From: Syntrophomonadaceae bacterium
GTDB lineage: Bacteria > Bacillota > Dethiobacteria > DTU022
Direction of reading: 5' to 3'
NCBI GenBank assembly: GCA_007127255.1
Contig: SKZS01000028.1
Coordinates: forward strand, 1 to 7,329
DNA: 7,329 bases
Positions 1 to 6,499 of this stretch are shown piece by piece; the stretch's first letter is position 1; each line of letters starts with the position of its first letter. The translations under genes were made by a program, and so were the position numbers. The notes beneath the pieces were generated by a model. The model saw only the letters and a program-made list of their open reading frames with translations. It made no database searches and had not been told where the DNA came from.

Positions 1-7
1 ATGATAA

Positions 8-93
8 GCCGTGCCTATGGGGACGGTTCGAGCGTCACCGAAGCGAAGCGGAGGTCCGAAGGGCAGACGATGGAACCGTCCCCTTGGCACGGC
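8..93. repeat. 86-bp imperfect hairpin repeat (REP/MITE-like) with inverted GTGCC..GGGGACGG cores
   Basis: The arms GCCGTGCC (8-15) and GGGGACGGTTC (19-29) are exact reverse complements of GGCACGGC (86-93) and GAACCGTCCCC (73-83), separated only by small internal bulges (TAT against TT). A further 4-bp pairing (33-36 with 66-69) extends the stem across a 3x3 internal loop, leaving about 29 bases in the apical part. No open reading frame is evident. Each arm carries the core that is also found at the ends of the transposase unit at 6417-7329, so this is probably a dispersed non-autonomous repeat of the same family. The structure is seen directly; the mobility is inferred. It lies 62 bp upstream of the first gene and has no T-run, so it is not a standard terminator. 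Confidence 0.8.
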
Positions 94-109
94 AGTTTAT
101 GCCTGAGCA

Positions 110-137
110 GTTACAAATAAAGTTAAACTAGTTTAAT
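110..137 (+). promoter_or_regulatory. Weak candidate promoter with an overlapping 14-bp perfect palindrome
   Basis: TTAAACTAGTTTAA at 123-136 is a perfect palindrome. A possible -10 box, TTTAAT (132-137), overlaps its right half, and a poor -35 match, GTTACA (110-115), lies 16 bp upstream. If real, the palindrome would be an operator over the -10 region of the gene starting at 156. The promoter match is modest and such AT-rich palindromes arise by chance, so only the palindrome itself is secure. Confidence 0.3.
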
Positions 138-155
138 ACCGAAAGGGTTCTTTGC

Positions 156-719
156 ATGCAGCATTCGGGTTTAAAATTGCGTAACCGCTTAAATTATTTA
201 ACATACCTGGCAGTATTAATAACATTTGCTGTTGTTATCCATACAGTTGAATCAGCTTTACCCCTGCCAATGCCTGTCCCCGGGGTCAGGCTGGGGTTGG
301 CTAATGTAATAACTATTTTAGCCCTGGTTTTGTTTGGTCTGCGCAGTGGATTGCTGATTGCCGTATTGCGTTCTGTCCTGGGCAGTTTATTCGTGGGGGG
401 ACTTTTCGGCTTCGGTTTCTGGCTTAGTGTAACGGCAGGAGTGGTAAGCTGCCTGGCCATGGGCCTGGTTCTTATCCTGAAGAAGAGAGAACTGGTTAGC
501 CTGGTTTCGGTAAGTGTTATCGGGGCGGCTGTTCACAACCTGACCCAGCTCTCCATGGCCAGCCTGATTATTGCCAACCCCGATCTTTTGAGGGGCTACT
601 ATCCTCTTTTATTGCTGCTCTCTGTGCCGACAGGAATATTTACGGGCATTACCGCCCATTACCTTGAAGGTGTGACCAGGCGCATGATCATAAAATCAGG
701 GTCGGGTGCTACCCGATGA
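156..719 (+). CDS. Gx transporter family / heptaprenyl diphosphate synthase component I-like membrane protein
   Basis: This 187-residue, very hydrophobic protein has about five membrane segments (roughly residues 13-35, 45-62, 64-82, 88-108 and 113-140, with a further hydrophobic stretch at 148-166). It belongs to the Hpre_diP_synt_I (Gx transporter) family: the signature after the first helix is PVPGVRLGLAN (40-50), and GAAVHNLTQL (123-132) is the second typical polar motif inside a membrane region. The family was named as a subunit of heptaprenyl diphosphate synthase but resembles small S-component-like transporters, and its substrate is not established. The ATG at 156 has a good ribosome site, GAAAGGG (141-147), 8 bases upstream. 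The C-terminus is basic and presumably cytoplasmic. The stop overlaps the maf start (ATGA), indicating co-transcription. Family assignment is firm; biochemical role is uncertain. Confidence 0.85.
   Translation: MQHSGLKLRNRLNYLTYLAVLITFAVVIHTVESALPLPMPVPGVRLGLANVITILALVLFGLRSGLLIAVLRSVLGSLFVGGLFGFGFWLSVTAGVVSCLAMGLVLILKKRELVSLVSVSVIGAAVHNLTQLSMASLIIANPDLLRGYYPLLLLLSVPTGIFTGITAHYLEGVTRRMIIKSGSGATR
702..716 (+). promoter_or_regulatory. Small hairpin abutting the maf start codon
   Basis: TCGGGT (702-707) pairs with ACCCGA (711-716) across a 3-base loop. The stem includes the A of the maf ATG. No clear Shine-Dalgarno site precedes that ATG. The arrangement fits translational coupling, where ribosomes finishing the upstream gene open the stem and reinitiate. 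The stem is visible in the sequence; the coupling is inferred. Confidence 0.4.
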
Positions 720-1279
720 ACCTGGTTCTAGCTTCCGCATCTCCACGCCGGGCTGCGCTGCTTCGCCAGGTTGGGATCTCCTTTGAAATCGTAAAACCGG
801 GGATTGAGGAAAAACCGGATTATACACTTTTACCGGGAGAAATGGCTGCAAAGCTGGCCCGTGAAAAAGCTCTTAAAGTTGCAAAAAGCCTTGAATCTGG
901 AATTATCCTGGCTGCCGACACAATAGTCTTGTATCGTGGAAAGGTATTAGGCAAACCGCGTGATCCTGAAGATGCCCGCGGCATGCTTAACCTGCTTAAT
1001 GGCGGTGTCCATGAAGTTTTGACCGGGTTAATACTGCTTGATGCCGCTTCCGGTAAAGAAAAAAGCGGTATTTCCGTAACCAGTGTATGGATGAAAGATC
1101 TTTCTGACCATGAAATTGACGACTATATAAATTCAGGTGAACCGTTTGACAAGGCCGGGGCTTACGGTATACAGGGTAAAGCTGCTTTATTTGTGGAAAA
1201 GATAGAAGGCTGCTATTTTAATGTTGTCGGGCTGCCGCTGGGCCTGCTCTTTGATTTAATGAAGCGGATGCAGGCTTAA
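716..1279 (+). CDS. maf: Maf family nucleoside triphosphate pyrophosphatase (dTTP/UTP type)
   Basis: Maf proteins hydrolyse non-canonical or excess nucleoside triphosphates to the monophosphate and pyrophosphate in the cytoplasm; in Bacillus subtilis Maf overproduction blocks septation. The 187-residue length is normal. Visible motifs are the N-terminal nucleotide-binding stretch LASASPRRAALL (4-15), the acidic EEKPD (31-35), AADTIV (66-71) with the presumed catalytic base D68, GKPRDPEDA, and YGIQGKAA near residues 145-152. The Q in that last motif is typical of the dTTP/UTP-preferring YhdE-like branch and differs from the YceF-like m7GTP branch. The ATG overlaps the preceding gene by 4 bp with no separate strong ribosome site, so translation is probably coupled. 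Location before radC is the classic Bacillota order. The family is certain; substrate preference is inferred from the motif. Confidence 0.95.
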   Translation: MNLVLASASPRRAALLRQVGISFEIVKPGIEEKPDYTLLPGEMAAKLAREKALKVAKSLESGIILAADTIVLYRGKVLGKPRDPEDARGMLNLLNGGVHEVLTGLILLDAASGKEKSGISVTSVWMKDLSDHEIDDYINSGEPFDKAGAYGIQGKAALFVEKIEGCYFNVVGLPLGLLFDLMKRMQA

Positions 1280-1350
1280 TAATCGTCTTAATTTTAATCT
1301 TGCCTCTAAATACCAGGATCTGAACTCTAAACGCAGAAAGGATGACAACT

Positions 1351-2040
1351 ATGCAAGATGACGCCATTATGATCAGAGATCTACCGCTTGAAGAGAGACC
1401 GCGGGAAAAATTAAAAGCCCTCGGAGCCGGAGTTTTATCTAACGCAGAGTTACTGGCAATACTGCTGCGTGTTGGGAGCAGAAATGAGTCGGCCGTTCAG
1501 GTAGCGACAAGAATACTGGCCCGAAGCGGCGGTTTGAGAAATCTGCCTGATTACTCGTTGGAAGAATTGCAGGAAAACAAAGGGATCGGACCTGATAAAG
1601 CGGCAATGATCAAAGCCGCTCTTGAATTGGGCTCCAGACTGGCGACCACGCCTCGCGAAGAAGCCGGTTCTATTACCAGCCCCCGTCAGGCAGCTGATCT
1701 TTTCATGGAAGAGCTGCGTTACAAGAAGAAAGAATACTTTAAAATTCTCCTATTAAACACCAAGAATCATATCATATCCAGGGAAGAGATCTCCGTGGGC
1801 AGCCTCAGCGCTTCGATAGTTCATCCCAGGGAGATATTTAATATACCGCTGCGTAAAAGCGCTGCCTCTGTTATTCTCTTCCATAATCATCCCAGCGGTG
1901 ATCCTTCGCCAAGCCAGGAAGATCTGGAAGTTACCAGGCGGCTGGTTGATGCCGGGAATATCTTAGGGGTAGCCGTCCGCGATCATATAATTCTCGGTGA
2001 TGGTTCATTCTTCAGCTTCAGGGAGAAAGGGCTTCTCTAG
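1351..2040 (+). CDS. radC: RadC family JAMM/MPN-domain protein
   Basis: The product has an N-terminal helix-hairpin-helix region (about residues 15-95, with NKGIGPDKA at 76-84) and a C-terminal JAB/MPN metalloprotease-like domain. The JAMM zinc motif is complete: H178-N-H180, seven residues, S188, two residues, D191. RadC was linked to DNA repair and recombination, but its biochemical activity remains unsettled. I chose the ATG at 1351 (229 residues). The in-frame ATG at 1342 lies inside the ribosome site AAAGGA (1337-1342) and so has no spacing, while the ATG at 1351 has 8 bases. The reading frame from 1342 would add only MTT. A 71-bp gap separates it from maf, with no clear terminator, so it may share the maf transcript. 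Confidence 0.95.
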   Translation: MQDDAIMIRDLPLEERPREKLKALGAGVLSNAELLAILLRVGSRNESAVQVATRILARSGGLRNLPDYSLEELQENKGIGPDKAAMIKAALELGSRLATTPREEAGSITSPRQAADLFMEELRYKKKEYFKILLLNTKNHIISREEISVGSLSASIVHPREIFNIPLRKSAASVILFHNHPSGDPSPSQEDLEVTRRLVDAGNILGVAVRDHIILGDGSFFSFREKGLL

Positions 2041-2080
2041 GGGGGACTTATCAAAACAGGAATTATATGGTATCATATGG

Positions 2081-2109
2081 TTGAATATATATAAATTTTA
2101 TATTTTCAA
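2081..2109. repeat. 29-bp near-palindrome, possible operator
   Basis: The sequence begins TTGAA, ends TTCAA, and matches its own reverse complement at 12 of 14 arm positions around a central base. It is extremely AT-rich, so some symmetry is expected by chance, but the GC-containing outer ends also pair. It could be a regulator-binding site or a bent promoter region for the operon starting at 2225. Confidence 0.35.
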
Positions 2110-2176
2110 TCAATATCTTTGTGGTCCAGTTAAATAATGCCTTTGAAGAAAGACCTGATAAGGCTTAAGAAGTTTA

Positions 2177-2202
2177 TAAACAGCACTAAGTATTGCTGTT
2201 TA
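2177..2202 (+). repeat. 9-bp inverted repeat in the leader of the radical SAM operon
   Basis: TAAACAGCA (2177-2185) is exactly complementary to TGCTGTTTA (2194-2202), with an 8-base loop. A short A-rich run follows it on the plus strand, and a T-rich run would follow only on the opposite strand, so it does not look like a terminator for radC. It ends 12 bases before the ribosome site of the gene at 2225 and could be an operator or a 5' UTR stem. Confidence 0.45.
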
Positions 2203-2224
2203 AAAAATTATTATGGAGTGTTAA

Positions 2225-4024
2225 ATGCCTGTTGACAATACTATACTAAAAAAGATCCTTGCCCGGGTCCAAAAACCGGCCCGTTACCTCGGCAACGAAT
2301 GGAATGCCTGTATGAAAGATCATGACAGGACCTCCCTTTCTATGGCCTTTGCTTTCCCCGATCTCTATGAGGTTGGCATGTCAAACCAGGGTTTAAAAAT
2401 TCTCTATGAAAGTGTGAACAGCAGGCCTGAAATGCTCATGGAGAGGGTTTTTGCCCCTGCAGCAGACATGGAAGACTTGATGCGGGAAAAAGGGTTGCCC
2501 CTGTTCACCCTGGAAAGCCACGAACCTCTAGCCCGTTTTGATGTTATCGGTTTTTCTCTGCAGTACGAACTCAGTTACACGAACGTCTTGAACATGCTTG
2601 ATTTAGCCGGAATAGAGCTTTACAGTGATAAGCGCAGTGATATAGATCCGCTGATAATTGGCGGAGGCTCCTGTTCTTTTAACCCCGAACCGCTGGCTTC
2701 TTTTTTTGATCTCTTTGTTTTAGGGGAAGCGGAAGAATTCCTACCCGAACTGCTTGCCGAGATAGTCGCCCTGAAAAATGAAAAAACCGAAAGAAAAGAA
2801 CTTCTGGCGCGGCTTTCTTCTCTTGAAGGGGTTTACGTTCCTTCTCTTTACAGGCCAATTTACCGGGATAACCTGCTTATCGACATGGAAAAGCTCGATT
2901 CCCGCGCCCGGGACGTTATTAAAAAGAAGTTTGTATCCGATCTTGATCATGCTCCCTATCCAACGGCTCCGGTTGTTCCTTACATTGAGGCTGTTCATGA
3001 CAGGGCGGTAATTGAACTTTTCCGCGGCTGCGCGCGGGGATGTCGTTTTTGCCAGGCCGGTTATATTTTTCGGCCGGTTCGCAGGCGGAGCAGTGAAAAC
3101 ATAGTTGAAACAGTTGAAAAACTAATAGCGAATACGGGTTACGATGAAATATCTTTATCGTCCCTGAGCAGCACCGACTATCCAGGCCTCGATGCCCTGA
3201 TCAGTACGATGGACAATTCCCTCTCCGCTGACAGGGTCAGATGCAGCCTTCCTTCGCTGCGCCTAGATTCTTATTCCGTAAAACTGGCCGATCAGGTGCA
3301 TCACGGCCGACGCAGCAGCCTTACATTTGCCCCGGAAGCGGCGACTGAGCGCCTGCGCAGGGTAATTAAGAAAAACATATCCGAAGAAGAAATCTTTACT
3401 GCCCTGGGTGATGCTGTAAAAGCCGGTTGGCATGGCTTCAAGTTGTACTTTATGATTGGTCTGCCGACTGAAGAAAATGAAGATGTAGAAGCGATTCTAA
3501 ACTTATGCCGGAGGATCAGGCAGTATTTTAAGAAAGAAACCTCGAAAAGCTTAAATATTTCAGTCAGTGTTTCCACCTTTGTACCGAAAGCACATACTCC
3601 GTTTCAATGGGAACCGCAGCTCGACCTGCAAAAAGTTATCGAACGCCAGCAGCTTTTACGAAGGGGTTTCCGGAACATGCCCGGTTTTGACTATAGCTGG
3701 CATGAAGCTGAAGCAAGTTTTCTGGAAGCGGTTTTTGCCCGCGGAGATCGCAGTCTTGCTCCCCTGCTGGAAAGGGCATGGCAGCTGGGCTGCCGATTTG
3801 ACGGGTGGTCGGAGCATTTTTCTTTTAACAGGTGGCAGAAAGCATTTCAGGATATCGGAATCGATCCCGGCCATTATGCTTACCGGCGCTTTAATTATGA
3901 AGACTGTCTGCCCTGGGATCATCTGGACTGTGGTGCAGGCAAAGATATTTTAATTCGCGAGCACCGTGATGCTTTAAGCGGAGGTTTACCTGAAGGAGCA
4001 GTTAATGGAACGCATACGTTTTAG
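2225..4024 (+). CDS. TIGR03960-type B12-binding-like domain radical SAM protein
   Basis: This 599-residue protein has an N-terminal Rossmann-like region resembling a cobalamin-binding domain (about residues 35-185) and a radical SAM core (about 255-480). The [4Fe-4S] motif is C269-ARG-C273-RF-C276, the canonical CxxxCxxC. Other core landmarks are LTFAPEAATERLRR and KLYFMIGLPTEE. The place where a B12 protein would have DxHxxG reads D46-L-Y48-E-V-G51, so the cobalt-ligating His is replaced by Tyr; as far as I recall this is usual for the family. The substrate is unknown. The ATG at 2225 has GGAG (2215-2218) 6 bases upstream. The end overlaps the next gene by 20 bp. In some relatives the two are one fused protein, which supports a working pair. 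Radical SAM assignment is firm; the reaction is not known. Confidence 0.93.
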   Translation: MPVDNTILKKILARVQKPARYLGNEWNACMKDHDRTSLSMAFAFPDLYEVGMSNQGLKILYESVNSRPEMLMERVFAPAADMEDLMREKGLPLFTLESHEPLARFDVIGFSLQYELSYTNVLNMLDLAGIELYSDKRSDIDPLIIGGGSCSFNPEPLASFFDLFVLGEAEEFLPELLAEIVALKNEKTERKELLARLSSLEGVYVPSLYRPIYRDNLLIDMEKLDSRARDVIKKKFVSDLDHAPYPTAPVVPYIEAVHDRAVIELFRGCARGCRFCQAGYIFRPVRRRSSENIVETVEKLIANTGYDEISLSSLSSTDYPGLDALISTMDNSLSADRVRCSLPSLRLDSYSVKLADQVHHGRRSSLTFAPEAATERLRRVIKKNISEEEIFTALGDAVKAGWHGFKLYFMIGLPTEENEDVEAILNLCRRIRQYFKKETSKSLNISVSVSTFVPKAHTPFQWEPQLDLQKVIERQQLLRRGFRNMPGFDYSWHEAEASFLEAVFARGDRSLAPLLERAWQLGCRFDGWSEHFSFNRWQKAFQDIGIDPGHYAYRRFNYEDCLPWDHLDCGAGKDILIREHRDALSGGLPEGAVNGTHTF

Positions 4025-4718
4025 CTTCGCCCGCAAAATGCCCCTGGCCTATATTTCGCACCTGGATACGATGAGGCTTTTCTTGCGGGCTTTGCGCAGA
4101 AGTGGTCTGCCGCTGGCTTACAGCCAGGGCTACAATCCGCATCCGCGATTAACGCTGGCCCTGCCCCTGCCGCTCGGAGTAACCGCTTCCGGGGAGCTGG
4201 GAGAAATAATCTTTGCAGAAACAGTCGGGCCGGGAAAGTTTGTTAAGAGTTTAAGTCCGCAGCTTCCGGAATCACTGGAATTGACCGGCGCTTCGGTAGT
4301 CAGTTATGAGCTGCCTTCGCTGGCAGCGAAGGTTTGCGCTGCCCGGTACCGGATTTTCGCTATAAACGGCTTTGACCGGGAAAGCAGACAGGCCTTGCTT
4401 CAGCAGGCCCTGGACAGTTTAATGGCTAAAGAAGAAATTATACTGGAGCGTATTAATAAAAAGAAAAAAAGAACCTGTATTAACATACGCCCTTTTATTT
4501 ACGAGGCGGCTTTTTTGAGCGAAGAGAACAAGCCTTTAGAACTTAATATGCTTTTAAAAGCAGGCAGCAGCGGTGGGGTGTCCCCCTTCCTTGTTGTCGA
4601 ACAACTTGGAACTGATACCGGATCCGATTTATTTAAGGTCGAGAATTGGCATTTCCACCGGGAAAAGTTGTACGGCGAAAAAAAGGGAAAGCTGCAGGCT
4701 TTGTCTGAAGGGATGTGA
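4005..4718 (+). CDS. DUF2344 (TIGR03936) protein, partner of the upstream radical SAM protein
   Basis: This 237-residue soluble protein has the hallmarks of the DUF2344 family in its N-terminal third: ISHLDTMR (17-24), a basic LRALRRSGLP (28-37), YSQGYNPHP (39-47) and the SGE near residues 62-64. The family has no demonstrated activity. It is found next to, or fused to, TIGR03960 radical SAM proteins and directly upstream of rng, as here, so an RNA- or ribosome-linked role is a reasonable guess only. The start is well supported: AAGGAG (3993-3998) lies 6 bases upstream of the ATG, inside the end of the previous gene. The 20-bp overlap points to coupled translation. A lysine-rich patch (IKKKKRT, around residue 150) is notable. 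Confidence 0.88.
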   Translation: MERIRFSFARKMPLAYISHLDTMRLFLRALRRSGLPLAYSQGYNPHPRLTLALPLPLGVTASGELGEIIFAETVGPGKFVKSLSPQLPESLELTGASVVSYELPSLAAKVCAARYRIFAINGFDRESRQALLQQALDSLMAKEEIILERINKKKKRTCINIRPFIYEAAFLSEENKPLELNMLLKAGSSGGVSPFLVVEQLGTDTGSDLFKVENWHFHREKLYGEKKGKLQALSEGM

Positions 4719-4726
4719 AATAATTT

Positions 4727-6409
4727 ATGGATAAAAAAATAATTGTCAACTGTGATAACAGGGCTACGCGGGTTGCCCTGCTGGAAAAAGGGAAACTGGT
4801 CGAAATTGATTTTGAACGGCCCCTTCAGCAGCGGGTGGTCGGGAATCTTTATAAAGGGACTGTAGCAAATGTTTTGCCTGGAATGCAGGCTGCCTTTATC
4901 GATATTGGGTTAGGGAAGAATGCCTTTCTCTATGTCGATGATATTTTTAACGGTTGGGAGGATGAAAGCCCGCCCCCTGCCCGCAGTTCAATTGAAAAGC
5001 TCTTAAAAATTGGCGAAGAGATTATGGTCCAGGTGGTTAAAGAACCATATGGCAGCAAGGGGGCGCGGGTAACGGGGCAAATTACTATTCCCGGGCGTTA
5101 CCTGGTGCTGGTTCCCGGCGCCGATTACATCGGTGTATCGAGAAGAGTTGAAAGCCAGTCTGAACGGGAACGCCTGCGACGGGAAGTTGAAAAACTGAAG
5201 CCCGATGATGTAGGTCTTATTGTGCGAACTGTAGCGGAAGGGGTTGAGAAAAATGTAATGGAGCAGGATCTTCAGTTCCTAATCCAGCTATGGAACCGAA
5301 TTTCAACCCGCTTTGAGCAGAAACCGGCTCCGGCTATATTATACCAGGATCTATCCTTAACCTGCCGCATCGCGCGGGACCTTTTTGTTGAAGAATTCAG
5401 CAGCTTTCTGATTGACAATGAGCATGAATACGACAAGGTGCGTGAAATTGTTGATTATATTTCACCTCATTTGCAGTCCAGGGTTAAACTATACAAGGAA
5501 AAAGAGCCTATCTTCGAACGATACGGTGTTGAGGTGGAACTAGAAAAAGCTCTGGCCCGTCAGGTATGGTTGAGAAGTGGCGGATATCTCGTTTTTGATG
5601 AGGCCGAAGCTTTAACCGTTGTCGATGTTAATACCGGACGCTATACAGGACGCCGCAACCTGGCCGATACAATATTAAAAACCAACCTGGAGGCAGCGGA
5701 AGAAATAGCCCGCCAGGTGCGCCTGCGTGACATCGGGGGAATAATTATCGTAGATTTTATTGATATGACTGTTGAAGAACACCGCCAAAAGGTTATCGAT
5801 AAACTTAATGTATCGATCAGGAATGATCGGACCAAGACTTACGTCCTCGGGTTGACCAACCTGGGTCTGGTCGAGATGACCAGGAAAAAAGTGCGCCAGG
5901 ACCTTTCGGAGTACCTGCAGCAGCCCTGCCCGTATTGCAGCGGTTCGGGAAGGGTGCTCACCCCGCTGGTAGTCAGCACCCGTATTGAGAGCGATTTGAA
6001 AGATGAACTAAAGCATGAAAAAAGCAAGGCAGTTTTAGTTGAAATGCACCACGAGGTTGCCGCTATAATTATCGGCAGCGGCGGCGGCAATTTAAAGAAA
6101 TTGGAAGAAGAAATGAAAAGACATATTTTTATCAGGGGGACCGAAGATATTCATATCGAGCAGTACCGTATAGTTGCCCGCGGCAGTCACAAAGAGATCA
6201 AAGCCCTGGCTCTGCCGGTAAAAGCGGGTGAAGTTCATGAATTGATTATCGAAGAGCCGCATTCAACTAATCCTAACCACGGCATTGCCCGTATCCAGGG
6301 GTTTGTGATCAACGTGGAAGGGGCGGGTGAGAAAGTTGGTCAGAAAGTAAGGGTAGAAATCAAGGATGTCAACCGCACCTACGCCAGGGCGGTTTTGAAG
6401 AAAAACTAA
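4727..6409 (+). CDS. rng: Ribonuclease G/E family endoribonuclease
   Basis: RNase G/E cleaves single-stranded RNA in rRNA maturation and mRNA decay in the cytoplasm. In order, the 560-residue protein shows an S1 RNA-binding domain (about 37-120; GNLYKGTVANVLPGMQAAFI), the 5'-sensor residues R167-T168 (LIVRT, matching R169-T170 of E. coli RNase E), and the DNase I-like catalytic domain with the two Mg2+-binding aspartates D300 (VVDVNTGR) and D343 (VDFIDM). The Zn-link CPYC (C401, C404) follows. After it come a GxGGG stretch at 450-454 that looks KH-like and a C-terminal TRAM-like beta-rich segment (about 501-557). It is longer than E. coli RNase G (489) and lacks the RNase E scaffold tail. AAGGGA (4708-4713) is 13 bases from the ATG, a loose spacing. 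Gap to the upstream gene is 8 bp. Confidence 0.96.
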   Translation: MDKKIIVNCDNRATRVALLEKGKLVEIDFERPLQQRVVGNLYKGTVANVLPGMQAAFIDIGLGKNAFLYVDDIFNGWEDESPPPARSSIEKLLKIGEEIMVQVVKEPYGSKGARVTGQITIPGRYLVLVPGADYIGVSRRVESQSERERLRREVEKLKPDDVGLIVRTVAEGVEKNVMEQDLQFLIQLWNRISTRFEQKPAPAILYQDLSLTCRIARDLFVEEFSSFLIDNEHEYDKVREIVDYISPHLQSRVKLYKEKEPIFERYGVEVELEKALARQVWLRSGGYLVFDEAEALTVVDVNTGRYTGRRNLADTILKTNLEAAEEIARQVRLRDIGGIIIVDFIDMTVEEHRQKVIDKLNVSIRNDRTKTYVLGLTNLGLVEMTRKKVRQDLSEYLQQPCPYCSGSGRVLTPLVVSTRIESDLKDELKHEKSKAVLVEMHHEVAAIIIGSGGGNLKKLEEEMKRHIFIRGTEDIHIEQYRIVARGSHKEIKALALPVKAGEVHELIIEEPHSTNPNHGIARIQGFVINVEGAGEKVGQKVRVEIKDVNRTYARAVLKKN

Positions 6410-6417
6410 CCAAACCA

Positions 6418-6497
6418 TGCCACGGGGACGGGGTTTCTGACACAAATACTGGCACCGTGCCATGGGGACGGGGTTGCTGACACAAATATTTGCACAA
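6418..6497 (+). repeat. Two tandem 40-bp REP-like units
   Basis: Unit 1 (6418-6457) and unit 2 (6458-6497) agree at 29 of their first 31 positions and then diverge, apart from a shared GCAC. Each begins with TGCCANGGGGACGGGGTT and contains CTGACACAAATA. At their junction TGGCAC-C-GTGCCA (6450-6462) forms a 13-base palindrome. Unit 2 ends 2 bases before the last base of the transposase gene. There is no T-run on either strand, so it is unlikely to be a strong shared terminator for the convergent genes. Confidence 0.8.
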
Positions 6498-6499
6498 GT

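Larger units (their letters stand above)
2041..2224. other. 184-bp AT-rich intergenic region between radC and the radical SAM gene
   Basis: No gene is supported here. The region contains a 29-bp near-palindrome (2081-2109) and a 9-bp inverted repeat (2177-2202), each listed separately. I found no convincing rho-independent terminator for radC and no promoter with both boxes well matched. In related Bacillota this position often holds mreBCD and minCD, so the gap marks a rearranged or reduced junction. A regulatory role for the downstream operon is plausible because it must start near here if it is separate from radC. Confidence 0.5.

Noticed and set aside
2015..2041. Possible terminator at the end of radC (GAGAA..TTCTC)
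   Set aside because: The stem is only 5 bp, lies within the coding end, and is followed by G-rich rather than T-rich sequence.
2137..2235. 32-codon reading frame in the leader of the radical SAM gene, overlapping its start
   Set aside because: No convincing ribosome site precedes its ATG, it shows no recognisable motif, and it overlaps the well-supported start at 2225. A leader peptide is possible but unsupported.
2232..2260. TTGACA just inside the radical SAM gene as a promoter
   Set aside because: There is no acceptable -10 box at 16-18 bp spacing and it lies downstream of the well-supported start codon.
2741..3953. Several 77-128-codon frames on both strands inside the radical SAM gene
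   Set aside because: They lie in other frames of a clearly coding, conserved gene and have no family motifs.
6263..6463. Minus-strand 66-codon frame across the rng end and first repeat
   Set aside because: It is antisense to conserved RNase G sequence and continues into repeat DNA; it shows no family resemblance.
6418..6497. CRISPR-like array
   Set aside because: There are only two units in direct tandem, with no distinct spacers and no cas genes; the sequence belongs to the RAYT-flanking repeat family.
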